Positions 50,994-60,264 of a stretch of 64,000 nucleotides of DNA are shown in pieces. The stretch is from assembly GCF_041261205.1 (NCBI RefSeq), contig NZ_JBGCCH010000002.1, positions 682,001 to 746,000 on the forward strand. Reading direction: 5' to 3'. The notes below the pieces were generated by a model. It made no database searches. It was not told the origin of the DNA and saw only the letters and a program-made list of their open reading frames with translations. The stretch is from Catenulispora sp. MAP5-51. GTDB taxonomy: Bacteria > Actinomycetota > Actinomycetes > Streptomycetales > Catenulisporaceae. Positions within the stretch are counted from its first letter, which is position 1; the number at the start of each line of letters is the position of its first letter. The translations under genes were made by a program, and so were the position numbers.

Positions 50994-52289
50994 TCAGCCG
51001 CGCCCACGCGTGCCGCGTGTGATCCAGTCCGCGGCGACCCGGCGGTTGGCCGCGTCCACATCGAAGGCCGCCGGATCGAACTGTGCGGCGTGCTCGATCC
51101 CGAGCCAGTCCAGCATCTCCTGGTGATCTGCGGCGCCCGGGTCCGCCAGGGTCTCACGCAGGTCGCGGTAGCCCCAGACGCCGCCGCAGTCCTCCGGCGG
51201 GCAGGCCGCAGCCCCGTCAACACAACGCGGGTAGACGACGCCGGGCTCGGCAGTCACCACAACCTCTACAAGAATCTCGTGCTCCCAGCCGTCGCCGAAG
51301 TCGTATTCGTAGCCGATAACCGCTCCCGCCCCAGCGATGTCGGCCAGGCCCACAGCGTCCTCAGCGACGATGTCCTCGTCGAAGTCCGGATCCCGCCGGC
51401 CATAACGCGCTTCGCCCACGGTGAACAGGTGCAGATGCGAGTCGGTCCAGCCCAGCGCGGCCTGAAGAACGCCGTGCAGCCGATCCAGCCGGATCGACGC
51501 GGGCACCAGCACCCGCCGCCACACCTGCGGATCGGTGTCATCGAGGCTCACGCGCAGTTGGAACAGTTCCTCGCCGGGTTCGGCACCACCGCGCCCGGCC
51601 ATGACGGCGCCCAGCACCGCCCCAGACAACCGGACACGTCCTTCGTCGCCCTCAACCGCTCCCAGAGCACGCCACAGCGCCACGATGTGCGCCGTGTCAC
51701 GAGCAGTGATCTCGCGCAGCCGCGCCAGCCGCTCCCGGTCCAGATGATCCAGGACGAACCGCGGGGCGAGATCCGCCCACACAGCGCTCTGCAACGCCTC
51801 GAGCAGTACCCAGTCCCCGGAACCGAGCAGGAACCTCAGCTCCGTACACGTCTCCCGGAAAGCCAACAGCACCAGCGATGTGATCCACCCGGAAGGCACG
51901 ACCGCATCCACCGAAATCTTGACGAACGCCTCAAACAACGCCGCGCGCAACCGCTCCGACTCGGACAGCAGCTTCGCGTTCTTCTTCACCGGCACCAGCT
52001 TGCCGCCCACGACACGGACGAGCCCGGCGGCCTTGGCCCACTCGACCAACAGGTTCAGCCTCGGCAACTCCTGGCTGGACTTGGTGCGGAACACCCGATC
52101 ACCGATCACCGGATCGATCCGGTCGGCAGTGCCCAGCAACGGCACGAGCACACGAGCGTCACCCAAGGTGAGCCGCCCGGTCTGGGTCAGCTTGCGCCCG
52201 GCGCCGATCCACTCCACGAGCGCCTGGACCTGCTCCAGCAGAGCCAAACCGGTCTCATCCGGCCCCGCGGCATCTCTCACTCCGCTCAC
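50994..52289 (-). CDS. plasmid pRiA4b ORF-3 family protein
   Basis: A 431-residue protein starting at GTG 52289. The N-terminal 230 residues are a helical region (LLEQVQALVEWIGAGRKLTQ at the start). The C-terminal PRiA4_ORF3 domain, about 245-400, has Q-L-R-V-S-L-D-D-T-D-P-Q-V-W-R-R, L-G-W-T-D-S-H-L-H-L-F, Y-D-F-G-D-G-W-E-H and a Cys-rich loop. The family is named after a plasmid ORF and is frequent near mobile elements, with no established activity. A longer frame to 52739 overlaps the divergent gene and is rejected. Confidence 0.88.
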   Translation of the reverse strand: MSGVRDAAGPDETGLALLEQVQALVEWIGAGRKLTQTGRLTLGDARVLVPLLGTADRIDPVIGDRVFRTKSSQELPRLNLLVEWAKAAGLVRVVGGKLVPVKKNAKLLSESERLRAALFEAFVKISVDAVVPSGWITSLVLLAFRETCTELRFLLGSGDWVLLEALQSAVWADLAPRFVLDHLDRERLARLREITARDTAHIVALWRALGAVEGDEGRVRLSGAVLGAVMAGRGGAEPGEELFQLRVSLDDTDPQVWRRVLVPASIRLDRLHGVLQAALGWTDSHLHLFTVGEARYGRRDPDFDEDIVAEDAVGLADIAGAGAVIGYEYDFGDGWEHEILVEVVVTAEPGVVYPRCVDGAAACPPEDCGGVWGYRDLRETLADPGAADHQEMLDWLGIEHAAQFDPAAFDVDAANRRVAADWITRGTRGRG

Positions 52290-52371
52290 TTCGCCATCGT
52301 CGCACGTGCACCTACAGCCGAACCTTCTGTTTCCGCACACGGCATCCGCGCCGCACCGATAGCTTTGAAAC

Positions 52372-53100
52372 GTGAACGAGGACGTCATCCAGCAAACCCA
52401 TGCCCTGCGCGCAGACGGACTGGCTCCGAAGGCCATCGCCCGGGCGCTGGGAATCAGCGTCTCCGACGTCACCGCCGCGCTGAACGCCGGCACGCCGGCC
52501 AACGGTATGGACGAGCCGAGGTGCTGGATCAACACGGGCTGGAGCCACCGCGTCGACCTGACCGGCGCACCCCACTGGGCCGCCCACGACCGGCCGACCA
52601 GCGAGGACGAGGAGGCCGGCGGGCTGGCCGCGATCCTAGTCGCACGCGACGTCAGACATGCCAACAAGGCCCTGGTCGCCGGGTTCCTGCTGGACGTGTG
52701 GTGCCTGGGTGTGAAGAACGCTCTGCCGCCGGACCCCATGACCCCGGCCCACCTCGCCGAACAACGCCACGCCTACTTCAGCGCCCACCAGGCCCACCAC
52801 CAGATCCCCGCCGCCCTGGCCCGCGACCTCGTCTTCGGCGCCGAAGCCTACGCCCGCGCCCTCGGCTTCGAGCCCAACGGGGACTTCGGCGAAGCCGCCG
52901 CCGTCCTCGGTGAACCGGAACATCCCTCCCCGATCCGATTCGGCCGTGACGGGAAGCCGTTCTACGTCAACGGTCCCTACGACGACACCGCGTCCGTCCT
53001 GGCAACGCTGCGCCGCACTATTGGTGAGGGCAATTTCGACTTCGCCGTCATCGGACCCTCAAGCCAGCCCCGCCGACGCTTCGGCCGTGCCCGCGGATGA
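52372..53100 (+). CDS. HTH-containing hypothetical protein
   Basis: A 242-residue protein starting with GTG. Residues 8-40 form a resolvase-like helix-turn-helix (LRADGLAPKAIARALGISVS), followed by a domain I do not recognise containing T-G-W-S-H-R-V-D-L, L-D-V-W-C-L-G-V-K-N and a His-rich helix (H-A-Y-F-S-A-H-Q-A-H-H-Q). It is divergent from the pRiA4b ORF-3 gene with an 82-base gap, so the two may be functionally linked. Confidence 0.7.
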   Translation: MNEDVIQQTHALRADGLAPKAIARALGISVSDVTAALNAGTPANGMDEPRCWINTGWSHRVDLTGAPHWAAHDRPTSEDEEAGGLAAILVARDVRHANKALVAGFLLDVWCLGVKNALPPDPMTPAHLAEQRHAYFSAHQAHHQIPAALARDLVFGAEAYARALGFEPNGDFGEAAAVLGEPEHPSPIRFGRDGKPFYVNGPYDDTASVLATLRRTIGEGNFDFAVIGPSSQPRRRFGRARG

Positions 53101-53432
53101 CAGCGGCACCACGCTGGCACCACGCAGAGCGACCTCCTGAAGCAGCACCCTACATTTTCAGTTAACCGCCAAAGCTTGGGCGTGCATTAGCTGCGATCTT
53201 GGAATCCGCTCCGGCTCGACCACCCGCGCCAACCGCTGACAGATCAGCCCATGACCATGAAATGCCGCCATCACCAGCGGTTTCCTAGAACGGCCACAGC
53301 GTAGCCACCGCCGTGGGTCTCGTTCCTCAGGCCACGGTCGGGCCCGGGCAGCCCGAACCATCAGCTCCGCTCCATGCCGCCGACCTGCGGCGGAGCAATC
53401 GAACATAATTCGAAAACACGTTCGCAGGGTGC

Positions 53433-53541
53433 GTGGGACAGGAAACGTATTCGAGCACTCGGGCCCTGACATGCTGCGGAGCGCCTTGGGATAGGCGCTC
53501 TGCAACCGCTTTAGACGTGCATCAGCCGCGACCATCGAGAC
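53433..53541. repeat. left copy of a diverged direct repeat with conserved hairpin
   Basis: About 109 bases align with 60156-60264 in the same orientation. The ends are well conserved, for example GCATCAGCCGCGACCA followed by CGAGAC at the right. Inside is a hairpin (53475-53504) with stem TGC-GGAGCGCC/GGCGCTCT-GCA. Weaker similarity extends left to about 53160. A minus-strand frame starting M-V-A-A-D-A-R crosses both copies but looks decayed. Confidence 0.7.
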
Positions 53542-53755
53542 CTCATGCCCAATGTTGATCTACTTCGCGGATGGATGGCTTCACGGGCACTCGGCCAGGA
53601 GCATGCAGAGGCGAAGCATGCGACAGGCCTCTACCGCGGCGGACGAGACTCGAAGTCGCATTCTCAAGGTGGCCGTCTTCCACAGGATTGCCAGGCTATC
53701 CACAGGTCCTACGACCCGTGTTGCACCCACGGGATCGATAACTGACAGTCGAACC

Positions 53756-54772
53756 ATGAAAACCCCACACAAGCACACTTGTGCTGACAAATCCTACACG
53801 GCTGCCGTCAATACTCTGATCAGATTGCAAGATCACGTGGTGGCTCATCGCCAACTCGTCGAACTGGGATTCCCCGAGCGGGTCATTCGGCAGCGCACGA
53901 CGACGGGCGGGCCGTGGCAGCGCATCCTCCCCTCGACCTACTTGACGCAGACGGGGCCACCCTCGCGGCACCAACTGATGCGCTCCGCGCTGCTCTACTG
54001 CGGATCGGACCGCACCTGGGGCGCACTGCTCACGGGGACCGCGGCACTGGAGTTGTACGGTGTGCGACGGTTGCCACGGCAGAGCCGGATCCATGTGCTC
54101 GTGCCCTGCGACAGTCTGCGCACGAGCACAGGCCACGCCGTCATCGAGCGGACACCCCGGATGCCCGGCCAGGTCACACGGAGTGGAATGGCCTGCACTC
54201 CTTTCATACGGGCGTTGATTGATGCGGCACGCCGGTCGGAGGACGTCGACGAGGTACGGGCCGTGTTGGCTGAAGCGGTGCAACGGCGATTCTGCACGCC
54301 GGCCCAGATCCTTGAGGAGGTCGCCAACGGGCCCATGCGTCGCTCGCGGCTGGCGCACCAGGTGGCGTTGGAGATCGGCGATGGCGTCCGTTCGCCGGCC
54401 GAGGCATGGATGCGCGATGCGCTCATCCGGTTCCGCGTGCCTGCACCCCGATGGAACGCGGTCCTGCGCGACTCCGCGACCGCAAGAATAGTCGCGGTTC
54501 CCGATGCGCTGTGGGTTGGCAGCTGCCTCGTCGCGGAGGTCGACTCGAGGGACTACCATCTGAGCCCGGAAGACTGGCGTCGGACCCAACAACGGCACGC
54601 GATGCTCACGGCACTCGGATTCGTGGTTCTTCACTTCGCACCAACCCGAATCAAGGAGGATCCCGAGGCGGTCTGTGTCCAAGTCACGGCCGCTCTCGCA
54701 GCCAACGCGGGTCGCCCCTGGCCGCGTGGCATCACGGTGACCCGCGCTGATGGCGTCGCGAACGGGACGTAG
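53756..54772 (+). CDS. Vsr/DUF559-like nuclease with N-terminal AbiEi-type region
   Basis: A 338-residue protein. The N-terminal part (LIRLQDHVVAHRQLVELGF, then V-I-R-Q-R-T) resembles the winged-helix start of AbiEi-type antitoxins. The C-terminal 100 residues have the PD-(D/E)XK pattern of the DUF559/Vsr fold: V-P-D-A-L-W near 262, V-A-E-V-D-S-R-D-Y-H, then R-R-T-Q-Q-R-H-A-M-L-T-A-L-G-F-V-V-L-H-F. Codon use is less GC-biased than in the neighbours, suggesting transfer. No clear ribosome site precedes the ATG. Confidence 0.75.
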   Translation: MKTPHKHTCADKSYTAAVNTLIRLQDHVVAHRQLVELGFPERVIRQRTTTGGPWQRILPSTYLTQTGPPSRHQLMRSALLYCGSDRTWGALLTGTAALELYGVRRLPRQSRIHVLVPCDSLRTSTGHAVIERTPRMPGQVTRSGMACTPFIRALIDAARRSEDVDEVRAVLAEAVQRRFCTPAQILEEVANGPMRRSRLAHQVALEIGDGVRSPAEAWMRDALIRFRVPAPRWNAVLRDSATARIVAVPDALWVGSCLVAEVDSRDYHLSPEDWRRTQQRHAMLTALGFVVLHFAPTRIKEDPEAVCVQVTAALAANAGRPWPRGITVTRADGVANGT

Positions 54773-54966
54773 TCCTGCCAACGATCCACAGGCCGCCTGG
54801 GACCACACAACAAAGCAGCCGCCATGCCACCGCCTCGGACCGGCCGACCTCCCGGCCAGGGAGTGGATCGGGACCGGGGCCACCGCCTGACAGCCCTCAG
54901 TGCCAGCGTCTACAACAGGCGCCGTTCCGGCCCGGCTCAGGCCGTCGAACTGTGCCGCCCCATGCC

Positions 54967-56487
54967 TCAACCCGCTTGCCCGTAGAGCGTTGCGAGGCCG
55001 ACCAGCAGGATCCCGCCTGACGACTGTTGAGCGGCGGCCAGGGCTTCATCGGTGAATCCCGAGGTGCTGAACAGCCCGAGTCTCGCCGTCGACGCGTCGT
55101 GACCGGAGGCGGTGAGCAGGCTTCGAACGTGCTCCAAACGTTCCAGTTGGGCTGTTCCGGGTCGGCGATCGCGGGACTCGGCTTCACCGATGAAGGCGAT
55201 CGGCGCCCCCGTAGTGCGTGGTCTGGCTCCCCGGGCCAGGGACAGGATGTCGATCTCGTGTCCGGTCTTGTGCTCGCGGCATGGGACGACGGTCTGCCCG
55301 GTGACACCGACGTCGAGTCCGGCGTCGTCGGCGGCGTGCCGTCTCACCCATTCTGCGGCGAGGGTCTCGAAGTGCGGTCCCAGGATCTTCGACTCCACGG
55401 TGTGCGCGGATTCAGCCCAGACCCGACGGGCCCGGCCGGCTTCCAAGTCGGCCTGGTAGGGCTCGGTGACCAGGTGGTGCAGGCGGATGACCGGGTCGTT
55501 GACAGCGATGACCGGTCGCCGTTCCAACAGCAGGTCCTGGGCCCGGTCCAGGAACCCGGCCGATTCCAGCATGGCGAGTTGGTGGGTCAGCGAGGTCGCG
55601 GGCCGTTCGAGCAGGCCGCCGATCTTCGTCGGCGAGCTCTCGCCTGCCGCTACGACCGCGAGGATGGAGCTGTACAAAGCGGCGTCGCGGATGCGCGGGT
55701 CTTCGTGGACGACCCGGTTGGCCTCGTCGAACAGTGGAGCCGACGGCCGCAGGACGTTACGGGCGATCCACTCGGCGACAGCGTCAGGTGTTTCCCCGAC
55801 GTGCGGATCGGGGGCGAGTTCGCGGTAGCCGGGCGTGCCTCCGATCAGGGCGTTGTGCAGGAACGCGGTCTGCAGATCCTCGATCTGCCAGAAGGCGCGC
55901 GCCTCGCGGTGGCCGAACGGCTTCACCTTCAGCTCCAGGGCACCGCGTCCGCGCAGCGCCTTGGTCCCGGACAGCAGGCCGGACATGACCGAGATCGCCG
56001 AGCCGCACAGGACCAGCCGCAAAGGCGTGGGCTGCCCGAGCCCGCCGGGGCCGAGCCGGTCGTAAAGCCCTTGGATGATCGAGGGCAGGCCCTGGGTTTC
56101 GCTGGCGAGATACGGGAACTCGTCCAGGACGAGCAGCGGCGGGACGCCGTCGCGCACACTTCGGCGCGTCATAAACTCCGTGGTGCTGTCCAGTGCGTGC
56201 TCCCAGTTCCGGAAGCCCAGCGCTCCGGCTGGCAACTGCTGCCATTCAGCGACGGAGTCGGCGAACCGCCGCAGCGACACCGCCTCGGCCTGCTCGGTCG
56301 CCAAATGGTAGAGGCCCCCGCAGGCTTCGGCCAGCCGCCGCAGCAGGTATGACTTGCCCTGACGGCGGCGGCCGTAGACCACAGCGATCCGCAACCCGGG
56401 TAGCGATGAAGCGGCGAAGTCCGCAAGATCGGCCCACTCCGCGTCCCGACCGAAGACGTCCTGCGGTTTGGCAAGTGCGGACACCAC
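54967..56487 (-). CDS. archaeal-type AAA ATPase with C-terminal nuclease-like domain
   Basis: A 506-residue protein starting at GTG. Walker A is G-R-R-R-Q-G-K-S at 39-46 and Walker B P-P-L-L-V-L-D-E-F near 118. A winged helix (about 290-340) follows, then a DUF234-like region with G-H-E-I-D-I-L and F-I-G-E-A-E-S. The last motif normally reads E-C-K in the nuclease-like fold, so the catalytic lysine seems missing. CTAAGGAG precedes the start, and TATACT with TTAGCC upstream look like a promoter. An 88-bp fragment of a second copy lies at 60456. Confidence 0.85.
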   Translation of the reverse strand: MVSALAKPQDVFGRDAEWADLADFAASSLPGLRIAVVYGRRRQGKSYLLRRLAEACGGLYHLATEQAEAVSLRRFADSVAEWQQLPAGALGFRNWEHALDSTTEFMTRRSVRDGVPPLLVLDEFPYLASETQGLPSIIQGLYDRLGPGGLGQPTPLRLVLCGSAISVMSGLLSGTKALRGRGALELKVKPFGHREARAFWQIEDLQTAFLHNALIGGTPGYRELAPDPHVGETPDAVAEWIARNVLRPSAPLFDEANRVVHEDPRIRDAALYSSILAVVAAGESSPTKIGGLLERPATSLTHQLAMLESAGFLDRAQDLLLERRPVIAVNDPVIRLHHLVTEPYQADLEAGRARRVWAESAHTVESKILGPHFETLAAEWVRRHAADDAGLDVGVTGQTVVPCREHKTGHEIDILSLARGARPRTTGAPIAFIGEAESRDRRPGTAQLERLEHVRSLLTASGHDASTARLGLFSTSGFTDEALAAAQQSSGGILLVGLATLYGQAG

Positions 56488-56910
56488 TCCGGCTCCTTAG
56501 CTCGACTACACTTACACTAAGTATACTCAGGCTAACCTGACAAAGCCCGCCGGCTCGCCGACAGAATCGGCCAGCCTTGAGTTCGGGGGTGTGATCCCCG
56601 CCGCAATAGTCACAGCCACGTGCACCGTGCGTGACCCAGTCAGCGGTGATCCGGCGGACACGATGGCCCAGGCGGCGCAGCTCGCCCTGCATGTCGACGC
56701 GACGGCTCGGGCGGGGCGGACGGACGGCCCACAGCGCTGTTCCGCACTGAATCGTTACCAGCGTCGGCGCGGCACCACCGGCGTCGCCGAGCTCCGGACG
56801 CGCCGCCATGGTGATCCGCGCTCAGTGGCCGGACCTTGCAGACCGTGATCAGGTCACGGAACCGCTCTGAACCGTCCGTCCGGCTCACCTCCCGATGGGA
56901 GGATGTATCA
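56488..56910. other. 423-base gap with possible integrase remnant
   Basis: There is no intact gene. On the minus strand around 56630-56700 a frame reads D-M-Q-G-E-L-R-R-L-G-H-R-V, very like the I-Q-G-E-L-x-x-L-G-H-x-V helix of IS3/IS481-type transposases, followed by unrelated sequence. The ATPase promoter (AT-rich, about 56500-56540) is at the left end. Confidence 0.45.
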
Positions 56911-58278
56911 GTGGGCAACCAAAACCGGCAACGAAGATCGGCCAAGAAGCAGAAGGCGGACCGGCGCCGCGAGCAGGCGCGGTTTGGTGACTTCGACCTG
57001 TTCGGCAAGGCCCAGAATCTCGCTGTCGAAGCCCTGGAACACCTTGCATGCCCCGATACAGAAGCATGTGGCGGTCGAGGCGCTCGTGCTCTCGGCGTGC
57101 TGGTTGATGAGACCCGTGGCGTCGGATGGTGCCGCGCGGTGGACACCGTTCTGTTCGGTCTCCACATGGATGTGTTGGGGAAGAAGTGCTGGCCGGACGG
57201 CTGGCAGCCGGCCGATCTGGCGCGCGTCGCGGACCGTGAGCTTGGCGCCGCGGCCCGCCGCGGTGTGACCGACATGATGGCGGCCGAGCTGCGTCGCTAC
57301 GCCCCGACCAGCATCGACGACGCCTGGCACGACCAGCTCGCCGAGCTGCAGGCCGCGGTCTGGTGGTCGACGGACGCCGAATACGTCCGGGAATCTGCCG
57401 CGGCTCGCCGGACGACCCGGTCGGCGACGGTCGAGCTGCTGGTGCGGATGTTACGGCTGCTGGACGCGCTACCCGCGGTGGAAGTGCTCACCCCGTTACC
57501 GGGGGCCGCGCACGGCACCGGCGGCTCTTCGGCGGGGTCGGGCAGCGCGGTCGATGAGAAGCTGCTCGCACGGGTCCGCGCGTTGCTGGCCAAGGCCGAG
57601 GGCACCAACTACGAAGCCGAAGCCGAGACGTTCACCGCCGCCGCCCAGGCCATGATGGCGCGCCACAACATCGACGAGGCGATGCTGCGCAGCCGCCAGA
57701 GCGCCGGCCGTTCGGGCAGGTTCGCCGGTGACGGGCCCGGGGGTATCCGGCTCGGCGTGGACAACCCCTACGCCGAGCCCAAGGCAATCCTTCTGCAGCA
57801 GGTGGCCGAAGCGAACCGGTGCCGTACGGTCTGGAGCAGGGACCTGGGTTTCAGCACCGTCATCGGGTTCCGTTCCGACACCGCGTGGGTGTCGCTGCTG
57901 TACACATCGCTGCTCCTGCAGGCGAGCACGGCGATGGCCCGGGCTGGCACGAAGACCTCGAAGTCCGGCGTCTCGCGCACCCGCGCGTTCCGCGCGTCGT
58001 TCCTGGAGTCCTTCGCCGTCCGCATCGGCGAACGGCTGCGCGACACCACCGCACATGCACAGGAGGATGCCGTCACTGCCAACGGGCCCGACTTGCTCCC
58101 CGTACTCGCCTCACAGGAGCGGGCCGTGGAAGACGAGGTCAGCCGCATCTTCCCCGACATCAGCCGAAGCGTACGCTCGGGACGCCGATGGGACCTCGAA
58201 GGCTGGCATGCCGGACGGGCCGCCGCCGATCTCGCCGATTTGGCCCGCGGCAACGCCATCGGCGACGGAGCCGCGTAG
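56911..58278 (+). CDS. DUF2786-domain protein
   Basis: A 455-residue protein starting at GTG 56911, with GGGAGG eight bases upstream. The N-terminus is basic (QNRQRRSAKKQKADRRR). The DUF2786 domain lies at about 205-245 (R-V-R-A-L-L-A-K-A-E-G-T, A-E-T-F-T-A-A-A-Q-A-M-M-A-R-H-N-I-D). The C-terminal region has F-R-x-S-F-L-E-S-F-A-V-R-I-G-E-R-L and ends with a W-x-x-G-R-x-A-A-D helix typical of longer DUF2786 proteins. These occur in phages and mobile regions; function is unknown. The next gene begins 150 bases downstream on the same strand. Confidence 0.85.
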   Translation: MGNQNRQRRSAKKQKADRRREQARFGDFDLFGKAQNLAVEALEHLACPDTEACGGRGARALGVLVDETRGVGWCRAVDTVLFGLHMDVLGKKCWPDGWQPADLARVADRELGAAARRGVTDMMAAELRRYAPTSIDDAWHDQLAELQAAVWWSTDAEYVRESAAARRTTRSATVELLVRMLRLLDALPAVEVLTPLPGAAHGTGGSSAGSGSAVDEKLLARVRALLAKAEGTNYEAEAETFTAAAQAMMARHNIDEAMLRSRQSAGRSGRFAGDGPGGIRLGVDNPYAEPKAILLQQVAEANRCRTVWSRDLGFSTVIGFRSDTAWVSLLYTSLLLQASTAMARAGTKTSKSGVSRTRAFRASFLESFAVRIGERLRDTTAHAQEDAVTANGPDLLPVLASQERAVEDEVSRIFPDISRSVRSGRRWDLEGWHAGRAAADLADLARGNAIGDGAA

Positions 58279-58427
58279 AGCCGAGCCACACGGGGCCGCG
58301 CAGTGCCGGTCGGCAACAGCGCGGGCTGGCCGGACCCGTCGGCACCGCGGGTCGGACTCCGGTGCCCTACGGCCCAGGTCCCCCAATCCGCCCGCAGGTC
58401 GCCGCGGCGCTCTCTACGATTGAACCC

Positions 58428-59855
58428 GTGCCAGCGTCCAAGCCACGTAAGAAGAAGCCCGCCCGCACCGCGTCCAGATCGGGGAACCCCGCGACCCGGC
58501 GCGCCGAGCGGGAGTCCGCCGAGGAGCGCCGGGTGTCGCGCGCAGCGTGGCAGCACTCGGACAGCCCGTTCGGCGAGTACCGACGCCAGCTCGACCGGCA
58601 ACGGATGAAGAACGCGTCGTACGACGCCGAACCGATCGTCGCCGACCTGTTGAGTCTCGACGGGACGGTGGACCAGGTCGAGGACGCCCTGTGCCGCATG
58701 CTGGGCGAAACGCTCGCAGAGCAGGACCAGGTGAGCGATGCGGCACTGGCGCGTTCACAGGAGGTACTCGGCGCGTACAGTCCGGACCAGTTGCTCCAGG
58801 CCGTGACCGACATCGCGGTCCGGGAAGCCCGCCGGGCCGTCGCGGTCGACGGCGACCCGCAGACGCGGGATGCGGCCTGGCAGATGCAGCTGGCGATTTG
58901 CCGCATCACGCCGTATCCGGCCGCCGAGCTCACCATCGCGGCCGGCGACCAGCTGCGCGCCATGGCCACACCACGCCCGGACGGAGACACAACCGCCACA
59001 CCACAAGGCCCAGCCCTGTGGTGCCGCGACGCCTACGGGACCCGGTTCGCCATCACGGCGCCGTTCGCCACCGACGCCAACACGCCCACGGCAGGCAGCC
59101 CCGCGCGCTGGTACCTGTGGGACATCGACGCCTGCGGCTCCGATGCCTACACCGTCGGCGCCGGCTACTTTCCCGACGCCGACGCTGCCCTGGCCGCCTG
59201 GCGCGCCGCCGCCGGGACACGTGCCACCGCCGGAGCAGTCCTCGAACCGGTCACCGACCCCTGCCTGGCCGCGCGTTTGCTGCCGGGGCTGCCTGCGTTC
59301 TTCCACCCGGGCGGGGAGAACCAGGAGCAGTACGCGGAGTTTCACCGCTGTCGCCGCCTTGCCCAGGCGCTGCGGAGCTCGAAGTACTTCGACGGAAGCG
59401 CGACCGGTTCCGGTCCCGCAAGCCCTCCGGCGCCGGAGGACCGCGAGTGGTTCGACCAGCAGGATTGGGATGGCAAGGACCAGTGGATCGGCGAGTTCGC
59501 CGCTTGGCGCGCGATGCACCGGCCCGGAGCACGCGCCATCCCGGAGGACTTCCCGATCGTCGAAGGCGCCGATCCCCTCACCGAGAACGAGCTGTACCGT
59601 GAGTTGCTCTCGAGCTGGTTCACCGGCGAGTTTCCAGAATTCGCCTACTGCTGTTCCCCACACCGGATCGCGCTGCTCCACGACCACCTGACGGATTTCT
59701 ACGACGACGACTTCGCGCAAGTCATCACCGGCCTTGTCCCGGACCTCGTCGCCTGGCTCTCCGAGCAGGCCACCCTCCCCGCCGACCTGGTACCGCAACC
59801 TGCTGCCGACACCGCCCGCGACCACCTCAATCCCCTGGACCGGGTTCAGGAATAG
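58428..59855 (+). CDS. hypothetical protein paired with DUF2786 gene
   Basis: A 475-residue protein starting at GTG 58428. A basic N-terminus (KPRKKKPARTASRSG) precedes an acidic, Trp-rich body with W-Y-L-W-D-I-D-A-C-G-S-D and E-W-F-D-Q-Q-D-W-D-G-K-D-Q-W. No known motif is visible. The basic tail, as in its DUF2786 neighbour, could bind nucleic acid. The two genes probably form one operon inside the repeat-bracketed block. Confidence 0.65.
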   Translation: MPASKPRKKKPARTASRSGNPATRRAERESAEERRVSRAAWQHSDSPFGEYRRQLDRQRMKNASYDAEPIVADLLSLDGTVDQVEDALCRMLGETLAEQDQVSDAALARSQEVLGAYSPDQLLQAVTDIAVREARRAVAVDGDPQTRDAAWQMQLAICRITPYPAAELTIAAGDQLRAMATPRPDGDTTATPQGPALWCRDAYGTRFAITAPFATDANTPTAGSPARWYLWDIDACGSDAYTVGAGYFPDADAALAAWRAAAGTRATAGAVLEPVTDPCLAARLLPGLPAFFHPGGENQEQYAEFHRCRRLAQALRSSKYFDGSATGSGPASPPAPEDREWFDQQDWDGKDQWIGEFAAWRAMHRPGARAIPEDFPIVEGADPLTENELYRELLSSWFTGEFPEFAYCCSPHRIALLHDHLTDFYDDDFAQVITGLVPDLVAWLSEQATLPADLVPQPAADTARDHLNPLDRVQE

Positions 59856-60155
59856 CGACCACCCGCCGGAGCCGCCAGTGCATCGCAGTCCAACTCGTCT
59901 GCTACCGGTGTTGTCACGGTGACAGCCGCCGAGATGACCGCGATGCCGGGTACCGGATCGTCCACGCAATCTGTCCGCGTATTAGCCGAGATCTTGGTAC
60001 CAGGCCCTGACACGCCCGCCCATCGACAAGAAGCCCGATCGTCACCTCGACCAAGGAAAACAGCGATCTACCTGCGGAGCAGCTGTTACGCAGCATACCG
60101 GAACCCGGTATGGACCATGTAAACCAAGGCCACCGTAAGGCCCTATAGGCCTTGC

Positions 60156-60264
60156 GTGGGATAGGAAATTGTGTTCGAGTATTCATGCCCTGACACGTGG
60201 TGGAGCGCCCGAATCGGGCGCTCCACCGCTGATTCGGACGGGCATCAGCCGCGACCACCGAGAC
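60156..60264. repeat. right copy of the direct repeat with conserved hairpin
   Basis: This copy aligns with 53433-53541. Its hairpin (60199-60227) is a perfect 14-bp stem, GGTGGAGCGCCCGA/TCGGGCGCTCCACC. Relative to the left copy, outer pairs change together (TGC/GCA to GGT/ACC), so pairing is kept while sequence differs. Weaker similarity continues left to about 59960. Confidence 0.7.

Noticed and set aside
52290-52739. Extension of the pRiA4b ORF-3 gene to 52739
   Set aside because: It runs through the divergent HTH gene and has shadow-type composition.
53158-53535. Minus-strand 125-codon frame crossing the left repeat as a gene
   Set aside because: It resembles the frame in the right copy only near its start, and the composition is not protein-like; the DNA hairpin conservation explains the similarity better.
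53670-53710. Two TCCACAGG motifs resembling DnaA boxes
   Set aside because: Only two sites, neither matching TTGTCCACA well, with no origin-type genes nearby.
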